NCBI GenBank assembly: GCA_030653505.1
Contig: JAURZK010000047.1
Span: forward strand, 1-60,132
Direction of reading: 5' to 3'
Source: Rubrivivax sp.
GTDB taxonomy: Bacteria; Pseudomonadota; Gammaproteobacteria; Burkholderiales; Burkholderiaceae_C
DNA: 60,132 nt
In this document: one piece after another, positions 48,599-56,807 of the stretch
How the letters are laid out: every line of letters begins with the position of its first letter
Position numbering within the stretch: the stretch's first letter is position 1
The notes under the pieces: generated by a model
Told to the model about the DNA's origin: nothing
Databases searched by the model: none
The model's input: only the letters and a program-made list of their open reading frames with translations
Program-made: the position numbers and the translations under genes

Positions 48599-50827
48599 AT
48601 GTCCGCCACCCTGCCCGCCCCTGTGCCAGCCGTGCGCGGCTTCGTCATCGACCGCAACAACGGCCAGCCGCAACTGCCCGGCAGCCTGCACAGCAACCGG
48701 CGCCTGGGGCAGTGGCTGAGCCTCGCCGAACCCGGCGTGGTGCAGGTGTACACCGGCAAGGTCGAGCTGGGCCAGGGCATCCTGACCGCGTTGCGGTTGA
48801 TCGTCGCCGAAGAGCTGGACGTGCCGCTGCAGGCGGTGCGGCTGCACAGCGCGACGACGGCCTGCGGGCCCGACGAAGGCATGACCTCGGGCAGCCTGTC
48901 GGTGCAGGACAGCGGCGGTGCGCTGCGCCACGCCTGCGCCGAGGTGCGCGGCATGGCGCTGCGCCGTGCGGCAGACCGCACTGGTTTGCAGGTGGAGCGC
49001 ATAGCAGTGCGCGCGGGCCGGTTCTTCGGCCCGCAGGGCGAACACCTGGGCGACTACGGCACGCTGCTCGGCGACGCCGACCTCGACATCGAGTACCCCG
49101 CCCTGTTTGCACCCAAGGCAGCGTCGCAGCGCACCCTGCTGGGCCGCGCCGACACGCCCCGTGTCGATCTCGACGACAAGCTCTTCGGCCGCCCACGCTA
49201 CATCCACGACCTGAAGCTGCCCGGCATGCAACACGGGCGCGTGCTGCGCGCGCCGACGCTGCTGGCGCGGCTGGCGACACCGCCGGACAGCCTGGCGTCC
49301 GCGGTGCCTGCCGGTGTGAAGGCCTGGGCCGACGGCAGTTTCGTCGCCGTGGTCGCCGCCACCGAACACGTTGCCGAGGCTGCAGCCGAGCGCCTGCAAG
49401 CCACGCTGGCCTGGACCCCCGGGCCGCCGCTGCCCGACGAACACAAGCTGCCCGCCTTCCTGCGCAGTGCCGAGCACATCACCACCTTGCCCGCCGAGCG
49501 TGGCGACAACACCTGGCCCGCCGACGGCGAACAGCACCGCGCCGGGTACTTCAAGCCCTACCTGGCGCACGCCTCGATCGGCCCCTCCTGCGCCGTGGCG
49601 CGCTGGGACGGCCAGAGGCTCGAGGTCTGGACGCACAGCCAGGGCATCCACAACCTGCGCGACGACCTGGTGCTGGCCCTGGCCGACCGCCTGCCGCCGG
49701 TGCGCAAGCAGGACATCAGCGTTCACCACGTCGAAGGCGCGGGCTGCTACGGCCACAACGGCGCCGACGACGTGGCCTGCGATGCCGTGCTGATGGCGCT
49801 GGCCTGCCCCGGCCAGCCGGTGCGGGTGCTGTGGAGCCGCGCCGACGAACTGGCGCACAGCCCGCTGGGTGCCGCGCATCGGGTCGAACTGCGCGCGCGG
49901 CTCGACGACGGCGGCCAGCTCACGCACTGGCAGCACGAACTCTGGGCCAACGGCTACAGCTCGCGCCCCGGACGGGCCACCACACCCGCGCTGCTGGCCG
50001 CCAGCCAACGTGCCGGCGGCGTGGCGCTGCCGCTGGCGATCAACCCGCCGCTGGCCGCCGGCGGCGGCGCCGACCGCAACGCCGTGCCGGCCTACGAAGT
50101 GCCGAATCTGTTGGTCATCAACCACCGACTGAAGGTGATGCCGCTGCGCACGTCGGCGATGCGCGCCCTGGGCGCCTACGCCAACGTGTTCGCCATCGAG
50201 TCCTTCGTCGACGAGATCGCACACGCTCGCGGCGAACACCCGCTGGACTTCCGCCGCCGTCATCTGCAGGACCCGCGTGCCCTGGCCGTGCTGGACGAAG
50301 TGGTGGCACGGTCGACCTGGTGGAAGCGCCGGGCCGATGAGGCCGAAGAGTCCGCAGGCACAGGCCACGGCCTGGCCTGGGCACGCTACAAGAACACCGG
50401 CGCCTGGTGCGCGGTGCTGGCGCGGGTGCAGGTGGGCCAGGACGTGCGGGTGCTGAACCTCGACCTGGCCGTCGACGTGGGCATGGTGGTCGACCTCGAC
50501 GGTGTCATCAACCAGATCGAAGGCGGCGCCGTCCAGAGCGTGAGCTGGACGCTGAAGGAGCAGGTGCGCTTCGACGACCAGGGCGTCACCAGCACCGACT
50601 GGCCCGGCTACCCCGTGCTGCGTTTCGCCGAAGTGCCCGAGGTGGTGGTGCACGTCATCGACCGCCCCGACGAGCCGCCACTCGGCGCCGGCGAAGCCGC
50701 GCAGGGCCCGGTGGCCGCCGCGCTGGGCAATGCCGTGTACGAGGCGCTGGGCGTGCGCGTGCGCCAGCTGCCGCTGAGCGCCGACAACCTGCTGCGCGCC
50801 GTCCACGCCGGCGACGGCGACCACTGA
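48599..50827 (+). CDS. Molybdenum hydroxylase large subunit (xanthine dehydrogenase family)
   Basis: A 742-residue molybdopterin-binding subunit. The protein starts with part of the Mo-binding domain (VYTGKVELGQGILTALRLIVAEEL), then the a/b-hammerhead region (DTPRVDLDDKLFGRPRYIHDLKLPGM), then the rest, ending with the active-site Glu in GAGEAAQGPVAAALG. This rearranged order is that of isoquinoline 1-oxidoreductase and nicotinate dehydrogenase B subunits rather than classic xanthine dehydrogenase. It hydroxylates a heterocycle or aldehyde carbon using water. The iron-sulfur subunit follows; no FAD subunit is seen. Confidence 0.9.
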   Translation: MSATLPAPVPAVRGFVIDRNNGQPQLPGSLHSNRRLGQWLSLAEPGVVQVYTGKVELGQGILTALRLIVAEELDVPLQAVRLHSATTACGPDEGMTSGSLSVQDSGGALRHACAEVRGMALRRAADRTGLQVERIAVRAGRFFGPQGEHLGDYGTLLGDADLDIEYPALFAPKAASQRTLLGRADTPRVDLDDKLFGRPRYIHDLKLPGMQHGRVLRAPTLLARLATPPDSLASAVPAGVKAWADGSFVAVVAATEHVAEAAAERLQATLAWTPGPPLPDEHKLPAFLRSAEHITTLPAERGDNTWPADGEQHRAGYFKPYLAHASIGPSCAVARWDGQRLEVWTHSQGIHNLRDDLVLALADRLPPVRKQDISVHHVEGAGCYGHNGADDVACDAVLMALACPGQPVRVLWSRADELAHSPLGAAHRVELRARLDDGGQLTHWQHELWANGYSSRPGRATTPALLAASQRAGGVALPLAINPPLAAGGGADRNAVPAYEVPNLLVINHRLKVMPLRTSAMRALGAYANVFAIESFVDEIAHARGEHPLDFRRRHLQDPRALAVLDEVVARSTWWKRRADEAEESAGTGHGLAWARYKNTGAWCAVLARVQVGQDVRVLNLDLAVDVGMVVDLDGVINQIEGGAVQSVSWTLKEQVRFDDQGVTSTDWPGYPVLRFAEVPEVVVHVIDRPDEPPLGAGEAAQGPVAAALGNAVYEALGVRVRQLPLSADNLLRAVHAGDGDH

Positions 50828-50847
50828 ACCCGAGACGACGAGAACCC

Positions 50848-51309
50848 ATGTTCGAGATCAACGGCCAGCCCTGCAACCTGGACATCGACGGCAAGCGCAA
50901 TCTGCTGTCGGTGCTGCGCGACGAACTCGGCCTGAACGGCCCCAAGTTCGGTTGCGGCCAGGGTGAATGCGGCGCCTGCATGGTGCTCGTCGACGGGCAG
51001 CCGCAGACGGCGTGCAACCTGCCGCTGTGGGCCGTGCAGGGGCACCAGGTCACCACGCTCGAAGGGCTGGGCACGCCAGAAGCACCGCACGCGTTGCAGA
51101 CCGCCTTCCTGCACGAGCGTGCCGCGCAATGCGGCTACTGCGTGGCCGGCATCGTCACCTCTGCCGCCGCGCTGCTGGCGCGCCAGCCGAGGCCCAGCCG
51201 CGAAGACATCGTGCGGGCCCTGGACAAACACCTGTGCCGCTGCGGCGCGCAGCAGCGCATGGTGCGCGCGATCCAACGCGCGGCCGAGCTCGCCGCGCCT
51301 GCCGCCTGA
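50848..51309 (+). CDS. (2Fe-2S) subunit of molybdenum hydroxylase
   Basis: A 153-residue protein with two [2Fe-2S] clusters. The plant-ferredoxin-type cysteines are CGQGECGAC plus the Cys of QTACNLP; the second cluster uses CGYC and CRCG. It passes electrons from the molybdenum subunit encoded just upstream (20 bases away). As there is no flavin subunit, electrons probably go to a cytochrome or other carrier, as in IorAB-type enzymes. Confidence 0.93.
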   Translation: MFEINGQPCNLDIDGKRNLLSVLRDELGLNGPKFGCGQGECGACMVLVDGQPQTACNLPLWAVQGHQVTTLEGLGTPEAPHALQTAFLHERAAQCGYCVAGIVTSAAALLARQPRPSREDIVRALDKHLCRCGAQQRMVRAIQRAAELAAPAA

Positions 51310-51365
51310 AGCACGGCCGCCGAACCTCACCGTCAGCACTCACCGTCTGCACTGGACCGATCCGC

Positions 51366-52472
51366 ATGGCATTGAACTGGTTGTTTCCCCCGGCCCACGG
51401 CGGCCACCGCCTCGGCGGGCTGCGCTTCTGCGGCTGCGCGCTTTCGCAAGTGATGCCCGAAGGCGGCGGCACCGCAGCGCCCGCCCGCCGCCCACCCGTC
51501 ATCCTCAAGGGTCGGCGCGCCCGCACGGTCGACGTGCACGCGCACTGCTACTTCCAGAAGGCGCTCGACCTCATGGGTGCAGACGCCAAGGCCGTGCTGC
51601 CACCGGTGAAGGGTGTGCCCGAGCACTTCATCCAGATCGACGAGCGCCTGGCCGCGATGGACCGCATGGGCATCGACCTCCAGGTGCTCAGCATCAATCC
51701 CTACTGGTACAAGCAGGACCGCGACACCGCCGCGGTCATCTGCCGCATCCACAACGAGAGCCTGGCCGAGCTGTGCGCGCTGCAGCCCAGGCGCTTCGCG
51801 GCCTTCGCGTCGCTGACGATGCAGGACCCCGAACTGGCGGTGCAGCAGCTGGACGAGGCGGTGAAGAAGCTGGGCCTGAAGGGTGCGGCCATCGGTGGCA
51901 GCGTGGCCGGCGACGACTTCGCCCACCCGCGTTACCACCCGGTGCTGGCCAAGGCGCAGGAACTGGGCGTGATGCTCTTCATCCACCCGCAGAGCACACC
52001 CGAGCTGGCGGCGCGCTTCAAGGGCAACGGCTGGCTGTCGAACGTCATCGGCAACCCGCTGGACACCACCATCGCGCTGCAGAAGCTGATCTTCGAAGGT
52101 GTCTTCGACAAGTTTCCGGAACTGAAGGTGCTGGGCGCGCATGGCGGCGGCTTCCTGGGTTCGTATGCGCCGCGCATGGACCGCAGCTGCTTCGTGTCGC
52201 CGCAGAACTGCAACCCGGCCATCCAGCTGAAGAAGAAGCCCACCGAGTACATCCGCCAGATCTACTTCGATTCACTCGTCTTCACCGGCGAGGCGCTGCG
52301 CCACCTGGCCGCCGAGGTGGGTGCGGGCCAGATCATGATCGGCACCGACCACCCCATTCCGTGGGAGGACGACCCGGTCGGCCACGTCATGGGCACCCCC
52401 GAACTCAGCGACGAAGACCGCATCGACATCCTCGGTGAAAACGCCATCCGTGTGCTCGGCCTCACCGTCTGA
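51366..52472 (+). CDS. Amidohydrolase family (ACMSD-like) protein
   Basis: A 368-residue amidohydrolase-2 type enzyme. The metal-binding HxH is DVHAHCY, then FIHPQS (His), LGAHGGGFLG (His) and IGTDHPIPW (Asp) near the end, the pattern of ACMSD-like decarboxylases and hydrolases. A 50-residue N-terminal extension with FCGCALSQ precedes the barrel. The substrate is unknown; it would act on the product of the upstream hydroxylase. Possible starts lie further upstream, but MALNWLF at 51366 leaves a short gap after the iron-sulfur gene. Confidence 0.85.
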   Translation: MALNWLFPPAHGGHRLGGLRFCGCALSQVMPEGGGTAAPARRPPVILKGRRARTVDVHAHCYFQKALDLMGADAKAVLPPVKGVPEHFIQIDERLAAMDRMGIDLQVLSINPYWYKQDRDTAAVICRIHNESLAELCALQPRRFAAFASLTMQDPELAVQQLDEAVKKLGLKGAAIGGSVAGDDFAHPRYHPVLAKAQELGVMLFIHPQSTPELAARFKGNGWLSNVIGNPLDTTIALQKLIFEGVFDKFPELKVLGAHGGGFLGSYAPRMDRSCFVSPQNCNPAIQLKKKPTEYIRQIYFDSLVFTGEALRHLAAEVGAGQIMIGTDHPIPWEDDPVGHVMGTPELSDEDRIDILGENAIRVLGLTV

Positions 52473-52515
52473 AACCCGTTCCCGCCCCCGTCCGCCAACA
52501 CCCTCAGGAGACCCC

Positions 52516-53517
52516 ATGAAGACCATCCACCCCCATCGCAGCCTGCGCCGCGCCGTGCTCGGCCAGGCCGCCTGCACCGCGCTGGGTGTCGCCGCCCAGG
52601 CACACGCCCAGGCCGGCTACCCGAACAAGCCCATCCGCATGGTCGTGCCGCTGGCCGCCGGCAGCGCCGTCGACGTCGCGGCGCGGCTGCTGGCGCAGAG
52701 GATGTCGGTGAACATGGGCCAGACCATCGTGGTCGAGAACATCACCGGCGCGGCCGGCATCATCGGCGCCGACAAGCTGGCCAAGTCGGCACCCGACGGC
52801 TACACCATCGGCGGCTTCAACGACAGCGTCATCACGATGGTGCCGAACCTGAACCCGAACACACCGTTCGACCCGCTGACCGACTTCGCCTACATCTCGC
52901 GCGTGGCCATCATCGAGTTCAGCGCGGCGGTGCCGACGGATTCGCCCTACAAGACCATCGCCGACCTGGTGAAGGCCGCCAAGGCGTCGCCGGGCAACAT
53001 CACCTACGCCTCGGGCGGCAACGGCAGCCCGCAGCACCTGGGCGGCGCGATGTTCGCGGCACACACCGGCATCGAGCTGCGCCACGTGCCCTACCGCGGC
53101 GCCAGCCAGGCGGCGCTGGACGTGGCCGGTGGCCAGGTCAATGTCACCTTCCAGGGCATCGCGACGGTGGCCTCGCTGGTGAAGGCCGGCAAGCTGCGGC
53201 TGATCGGCGTCACGGCGCAGAAGCGCCACCCCGAATACCCCACCGTGCCGACCTTCGAGGAAGTGGGCATCGCGCCCGGCTTCAACTACAGCACCTGGTT
53301 TGCGCTGACGGCGCCCAAGGGCACGCCCAGGGACATCGTCGACCGCCTGAACCGCGAAGTGGTCAAGGCACTGGCCGACCCCGAGATCAAGGAACGCTTC
53401 AACGCGCTGGGCCTCGTGCCCGACGGCAACACACCCGAGCAGCTGCTGGCGCTGACGCGTGACCAGCTCGCGCGCTACGGCAAGGTGATCCGCGACAACA
53501 ACATCAAGGCCGAGTAA
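52516..53517 (+). CDS. Bug-type tripartite tricarboxylate receptor
   Basis: A 333-residue periplasmic receptor, the second in this operon. The signal peptide ends near AHAQ; then AGYPNKPIRMVVPLAAGSAVDV, the Bug start, followed by YTIGGFNDSVITMVPN, YASGGNGSPQHLGG and HVPYRGASQAALDV. AGGAG stands before the ATG (52507-52510). It differs clearly from the receptor at 45103, so the pair probably binds different ligands. Last gene of the operon, before a terminator. Confidence 0.93.
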   Translation: MKTIHPHRSLRRAVLGQAACTALGVAAQAHAQAGYPNKPIRMVVPLAAGSAVDVAARLLAQRMSVNMGQTIVVENITGAAGIIGADKLAKSAPDGYTIGGFNDSVITMVPNLNPNTPFDPLTDFAYISRVAIIEFSAAVPTDSPYKTIADLVKAAKASPGNITYASGGNGSPQHLGGAMFAAHTGIELRHVPYRGASQAALDVAGGQVNVTFQGIATVASLVKAGKLRLIGVTAQKRHPEYPTVPTFEEVGIAPGFNYSTWFALTAPKGTPRDIVDRLNREVVKALADPEIKERFNALGLVPDGNTPEQLLALTRDQLARYGKVIRDNNIKAE

Positions 53518-53534
53518 ACGCCTACCGGTGATGA

Positions 53535-53562
53535 CAGACGGCCCGCCTGCGCGGGCCGTCTG
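53535..53562. terminator. Hairpin terminator
   Basis: A perfect 12-bp inverted repeat (CAGACGGCCCGC and its complement) with loop CTGC, 17 bases after the receptor gene stop and 16 bases before the end of the convergent thioredoxin-type gene. It probably ends transcription of the catabolic operon, perhaps from both sides. Confidence 0.8.
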
Positions 53563-53578
53563 CCCATCTGACGCCCGC

Positions 53579-54907
53579 TCAGGCGGCCACGATCAGGTAG
53601 ACGCCCAGGCCCACCATCACCAGGCCGCTGATCAGCTTCAGCCAGCGCCCTTCCTTGTCCTGCAGCCGCCGGTGCGACAGCGTGGTGACGCCGATGGCCA
53701 GCACGACGACGTCGTCGAACATGTAGGCCAGGTTGTAGAGCAGCAGGTAGCCGTAGTAGCTGGCGGTGTCGAGCTGGCGCAGCGTGAGGATGCGCGTGAA
53801 CAGCGCCGGGAAACCCGAGGTGCACAGGAACTCGACCACCTGCACCATCAGCCCGAGCACGATGACACCGGCGATGGCCGCCGGCAGGCTCTTGGCACGC
53901 AGGATGTCGCGCATGCGGGCGTAGATGCCGGGCTTGGACTTGTCGGAAATCGACAGCGACGGCCCCCGGCCCGGCATCACGAAGTCCTTCATGTTGATCA
54001 GCCCGGCCGCGATGGCAATGGCCGCGATGACCAGCTGCGAGGCGCGCGACAGGCCGATGAGCAGGAAGAGGTTCAGCCACGCCGTCATGAAGACGAAGTA
54101 AGCCACGCCTTCGACGAGCACGAAGGTGCCGGCGATGATCAGCATGCGCTTGCGGTCGTTCAGCGTCGCCAGCAGCGAGATCATCAGGATCAGCACCCAC
54201 ATCGAACACGGGTTCAGGCCGTCGAGCAGGCCCATGGCGATGGTGAAGGCCGGCAGGCCGACGTCGTCGAGCGAGAGGGTCTTGCCGAACATCGAGACCT
54301 CGAAGCCGCCGTCGTCCGCCGCATCGGGTGGCACCTCGGCCTTGCAGGTCGAGTCTTCCTGCGCGGCACAGCTCGACCCTGCGGCCGACGCAGCGCCAGC
54401 AGGCGGCTTGACGCCCCGCAAGGCGCCCAGCACGAGCTTGTCGGTCGAGGCCTCTGGCGAAAAACCGAGAATGAGCTGCCCACCAACGAAGAAGGCCGGC
54501 ACGACCGCCGCGCCACCGTGCTCGCGCGCGATGTCCTGCAGCCGCTGCATCGCCGCCGGCTCCTTGGAGACATCGCGGATGACGATGCGCAACTCGGGCC
54601 GCTCTTTGCCCAGCGCTTCGAGAAAGACCTCGGCCTTGGCGCAGTGCGGGCAGCCTTCGCGAACGAAGACTTCGACGAGGGTGCGCGAGGCCTCGGCGGC
54701 CGAGGCCGCCGCGGTCGGCGCAAGCGCCGTGTCTGCGGCGGCAGCCGCTGGCGGGGCCACGCCGAGCAGCAGGCCCAGCAGCAGTGCGCACAGCGCCCAG
54801 GTTGCGCTGGTGGAACTGAGGAACTTGTTCATCACGGACATCCGATAGGGCGCGGTGGCCGGGGGTGCAGACGCCCCTGTCGACGGCGTGGAAGGTTTCG
54901 CATGCAT
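53579..54907 (-). CDS. Thioredoxin/glutaredoxin fused to DsbD/CcdA-like membrane domain
   Basis: A 442-residue membrane protein. After a signal segment (about residues 38-58: ALCALLLGLLLGVAP) comes a periplasmic thioredoxin-like domain with the active site GCPHC (VREGCPHCAKAE), then a CcdA/DsbD-like domain of six to seven helices with single Cys in LNPCSMWVL and FLCTSGFP. It should carry electrons across the membrane to a periplasmic partner. The frame start at 54907 overlaps the stop of the upstream thioredoxin gene (TGATG); ATG 54841 or 54832 would give a shorter N-terminus before the signal and are real alternatives. Confidence 0.83.
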   Translation of the reverse strand: MHAKPSTPSTGASAPPATAPYRMSVMNKFLSSTSATWALCALLLGLLLGVAPPAAAAADTALAPTAAASAAEASRTLVEVFVREGCPHCAKAEVFLEALGKERPELRIVIRDVSKEPAAMQRLQDIAREHGGAAVVPAFFVGGQLILGFSPEASTDKLVLGALRGVKPPAGAASAAGSSCAAQEDSTCKAEVPPDAADDGGFEVSMFGKTLSLDDVGLPAFTIAMGLLDGLNPCSMWVLILMISLLATLNDRKRMLIIAGTFVLVEGVAYFVFMTAWLNLFLLIGLSRASQLVIAAIAIAAGLINMKDFVMPGRGPSLSISDKSKPGIYARMRDILRAKSLPAAIAGVIVLGLMVQVVEFLCTSGFPALFTRILTLRQLDTASYYGYLLLYNLAYMFDDVVVLAIGVTTLSHRRLQDKEGRWLKLISGLVMVGLGVYLIVAA

Positions 54908-55644
54908 CAGTAGGCACGCTGCAGCGCGTCGTTGATCAGCGCCTGCAGTTGTTGCCGGCCGAAGCTGGCCATCTGCCTGCCATTGACGAAGTACTCCGGC
55001 GTCTTCGTCACTTGCAGGGCCGCGGCGTCACGGCCGTCCTGCGCGATGCGTCGGTCGACTTCAGGCTCGCGCATGTCGGCCGCCAGGCGAACGAGGTCCA
55101 GGCCGACGTCGACGCCGGAGATGGCCTGCAGTGCCAGCGCCGGCTGTGCGGTGTGGTTCGGCGCCCAGAAGTTCTGCGACGCCAGCAAGGCCTCGAGCGC
55201 GGGCCAGTAGCGGTCCTGCTTGCGGCTGGCCTCGAGCATGCGCACCACGTCCTCTGAGCCGCGATGGAAAGGCACGTGCCGCACCGACAGCCGGATCTTG
55301 TCGGGGTTGTCGGCCACGATGCGCTTGACCAGCGGGTAGAACACGGCACAGGTCTCGCAGGCCGGGTCGAGGAACTCGACGATGTGCACCTTGGCCGTGG
55401 CCGGGCCCATCGTCGGCGCGTCGGCGCTGAGCAGTTCGGGCCGCGTCGCTGGCGCGCTGCGGCCACCGAAGGCGAAGTAGCCACCGGCGCCCGCCGCCGC
55501 CACGACGGCAGCCCCGGCTGCGATGAGCAGGCCACGCCGGCTGGCCTGCCCGCCCTGCCCTGGTGCCGCGGCAAGGGCGGCGGGTGGCGGGTTGGGCACC
55601 GTGCGCGGTGCGGCGGGCTGGTTTCTCTGGGACTTGCGGCTCAT
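54907..55644 (-). CDS. DsbA-like thiol:disulfide oxidoreductase
   Basis: A 245-residue protein. A basic start and a membrane helix (RRGLLIAAGAAVVAAAGAGG, with RR before it) anchor or export it; the thioredoxin fold follows with the active site DPACETCAVF and the cis-Pro region TKTPEYFVNG. DsbA-like proteins oxidise or isomerise disulfides in the periplasm. ATG 55644 has AGGAG seven bases upstream; the longer open frame is not needed. Coupled to the DsbD-like gene, with which it probably forms a redox pair. Confidence 0.85.
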   Translation of the reverse strand: MSRKSQRNQPAAPRTVPNPPPAALAAAPGQGGQASRRGLLIAAGAAVVAAAGAGGYFAFGGRSAPATRPELLSADAPTMGPATAKVHIVEFLDPACETCAVFYPLVKRIVADNPDKIRLSVRHVPFHRGSEDVVRMLEASRKQDRYWPALEALLASQNFWAPNHTAQPALALQAISGVDVGLDLVRLAADMREPEVDRRIAQDGRDAAALQVTKTPEYFVNGRQMASFGRQQLQALINDALQRAY

Positions 55645-55804
55645 GAAGATTCTCCTGCTTGCGGCCACGGCATGCGGGCCGCCGGATGGGGTGGACGGGG
55701 CAGCGTCGGATGGGGCGCGGGCGCTCGAGCGCAAGCCGTTACCGGAACGCCCCGACGGACGCTGTAGCCGCATCGCGCGCCGATGGGTGGCGCGGACGGG
55801 CGCT

Positions 55805-56185
55805 TCAGGCCCGGCTGGACAGCGGTGGCCTGAGCGGATGCTCGGGAATGTGGTCTGGCGCGCCACCGACGTTGCACGTGAGCACAACATCACCGGTGCC
55901 CGTGTCGCCCAGAGCGACCGGCAGGCTGATCATGGCCACCAGCACGTGACCGTGGCAGTTGCTGCAGCTGCCGTCGCAGGCTTCGGCGGGCATGAAGCCG
56001 TCGCAATCGATCATGGCCCCCGGTGCGTCGGCCGCCGCATCGCCGTCGCCAGCATGGCCACCGTGCAGCGAGGCTTGCTGCGACGTCGCACAAGGCGCGT
56101 CGAGCGCTGCAATGCCGCTCACCGCCGACCAGGCGCCCTGGAACGGCAGCATCACCAGCAGGCAGAACATGAGCAGGCGGCGCAT
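55805..56185 (-). CDS. Small Cys/His-rich exported protein
   Basis: A 126-residue protein with a signal peptide (LLMFCLLVMLPFQGAWSA). The mature part is rich in Cys, His and Asp (GGHAGDGD, DCDGF, EACDGSCSNCHGH), resembling CzcI/DUF2946-type small periplasmic proteins linked with heavy-metal resistance. It may bind copper or another metal, perhaps together with the redox pair beside it. No enzyme motif. The 160 bases between it and the next gene hold nothing recognisable. Confidence 0.6.
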   Translation of the reverse strand: MRRLLMFCLLVMLPFQGAWSAVSGIAALDAPCATSQQASLHGGHAGDGDAAADAPGAMIDCDGFMPAEACDGSCSNCHGHVLVAMISLPVALGDTGTGDVVLTCNVGGAPDHIPEHPLRPPLSSRA

Positions 56186-56252
56186 TGCCCGCAGTGTAGG
56201 CAGCCACGCTGGCGTGGCCTTGCCCTGGATCAACGCCCGCTGCGGTCGCACC

Positions 56253-56807
56253 TCATCGACGCGCCGGCCGCAACTGCCGGTGGCGCACCACGGCCAGGAT
56301 GCCGCGCAGGATGTCCAGCGGCGGCGGCGGGCAGCCGGGAACGACGGCATCGACCGGGATCACGTTGGCCACGCGGCCGCAGCTGGCGTAACTCTCGCCG
56401 AAGATGCCGCCGTCACGGCCGCAGTCGCCTACCGCCACCACCAGCCGGGGTTCCGGCGTGGCCTCGTAGGTGCGGCGCAACGCCTCTGCCATGTGGCGCG
56501 ACACCGGCCCGGTGACGAGCAGCAGGTCGGCATGGCGCGGGCTGGCGACGAACCGGATGCCCAGCCCTTCGAGGTTGTAGTAGGGGTTGTTCAGCGCGTG
56601 GATCTCGAGCTCGCAGCCGTTGCACGAACCCGCGTCGACCTGGCGGATGGCCAGCGCCTGGCCCAGGATGTCGAGGATGTCGACCTGGATGCGGGCGGCC
56701 ACCGCGGCCTCTCCCGCGACGTCTCCGGCGGCGTCTGCTGCGGCGGCTTGCGGCGGCGGCTCGGTGACGATGCCGGTGCGGACGAGTTGGCGCAGGACGT
56801 GCCACAT
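56253..56807 (-). CDS. Hyf/NuoB-like small subunit
   Basis: A 184-residue protein like HyfI/HycG and complex I NuoB. The cluster ligands are SCNGCE (Cys62, Cys65), VGDCG (Cys129) and VPGCPPPP (Cys159), enough for one [4Fe-4S] cluster. It would receive or pass electrons at the interface with the large subunit encoded just upstream. ATG 56807 directly follows that gene's TAG stop. The N-terminal 45 residues are Ala-rich and atypical. Confidence 0.87.
   Translation of the reverse strand: MWHVLRQLVRTGIVTEPPPQAAAADAAGDVAGEAAVAARIQVDILDILGQALAIRQVDAGSCNGCELEIHALNNPYYNLEGLGIRFVASPRHADLLLVTGPVSRHMAEALRRTYEATPEPRLVVAVGDCGRDGGIFGESYASCGRVANVIPVDAVVPGCPPPPLDILRGILAVVRHRQLRPARR

Noticed and set aside
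48545..50824. Minus-strand open frame opposite the molybdenum hydroxylase
   Set aside because: It is rich in His, Gln, Val and Ala in the pattern of antisense frames; the plus-strand protein has full family motifs.
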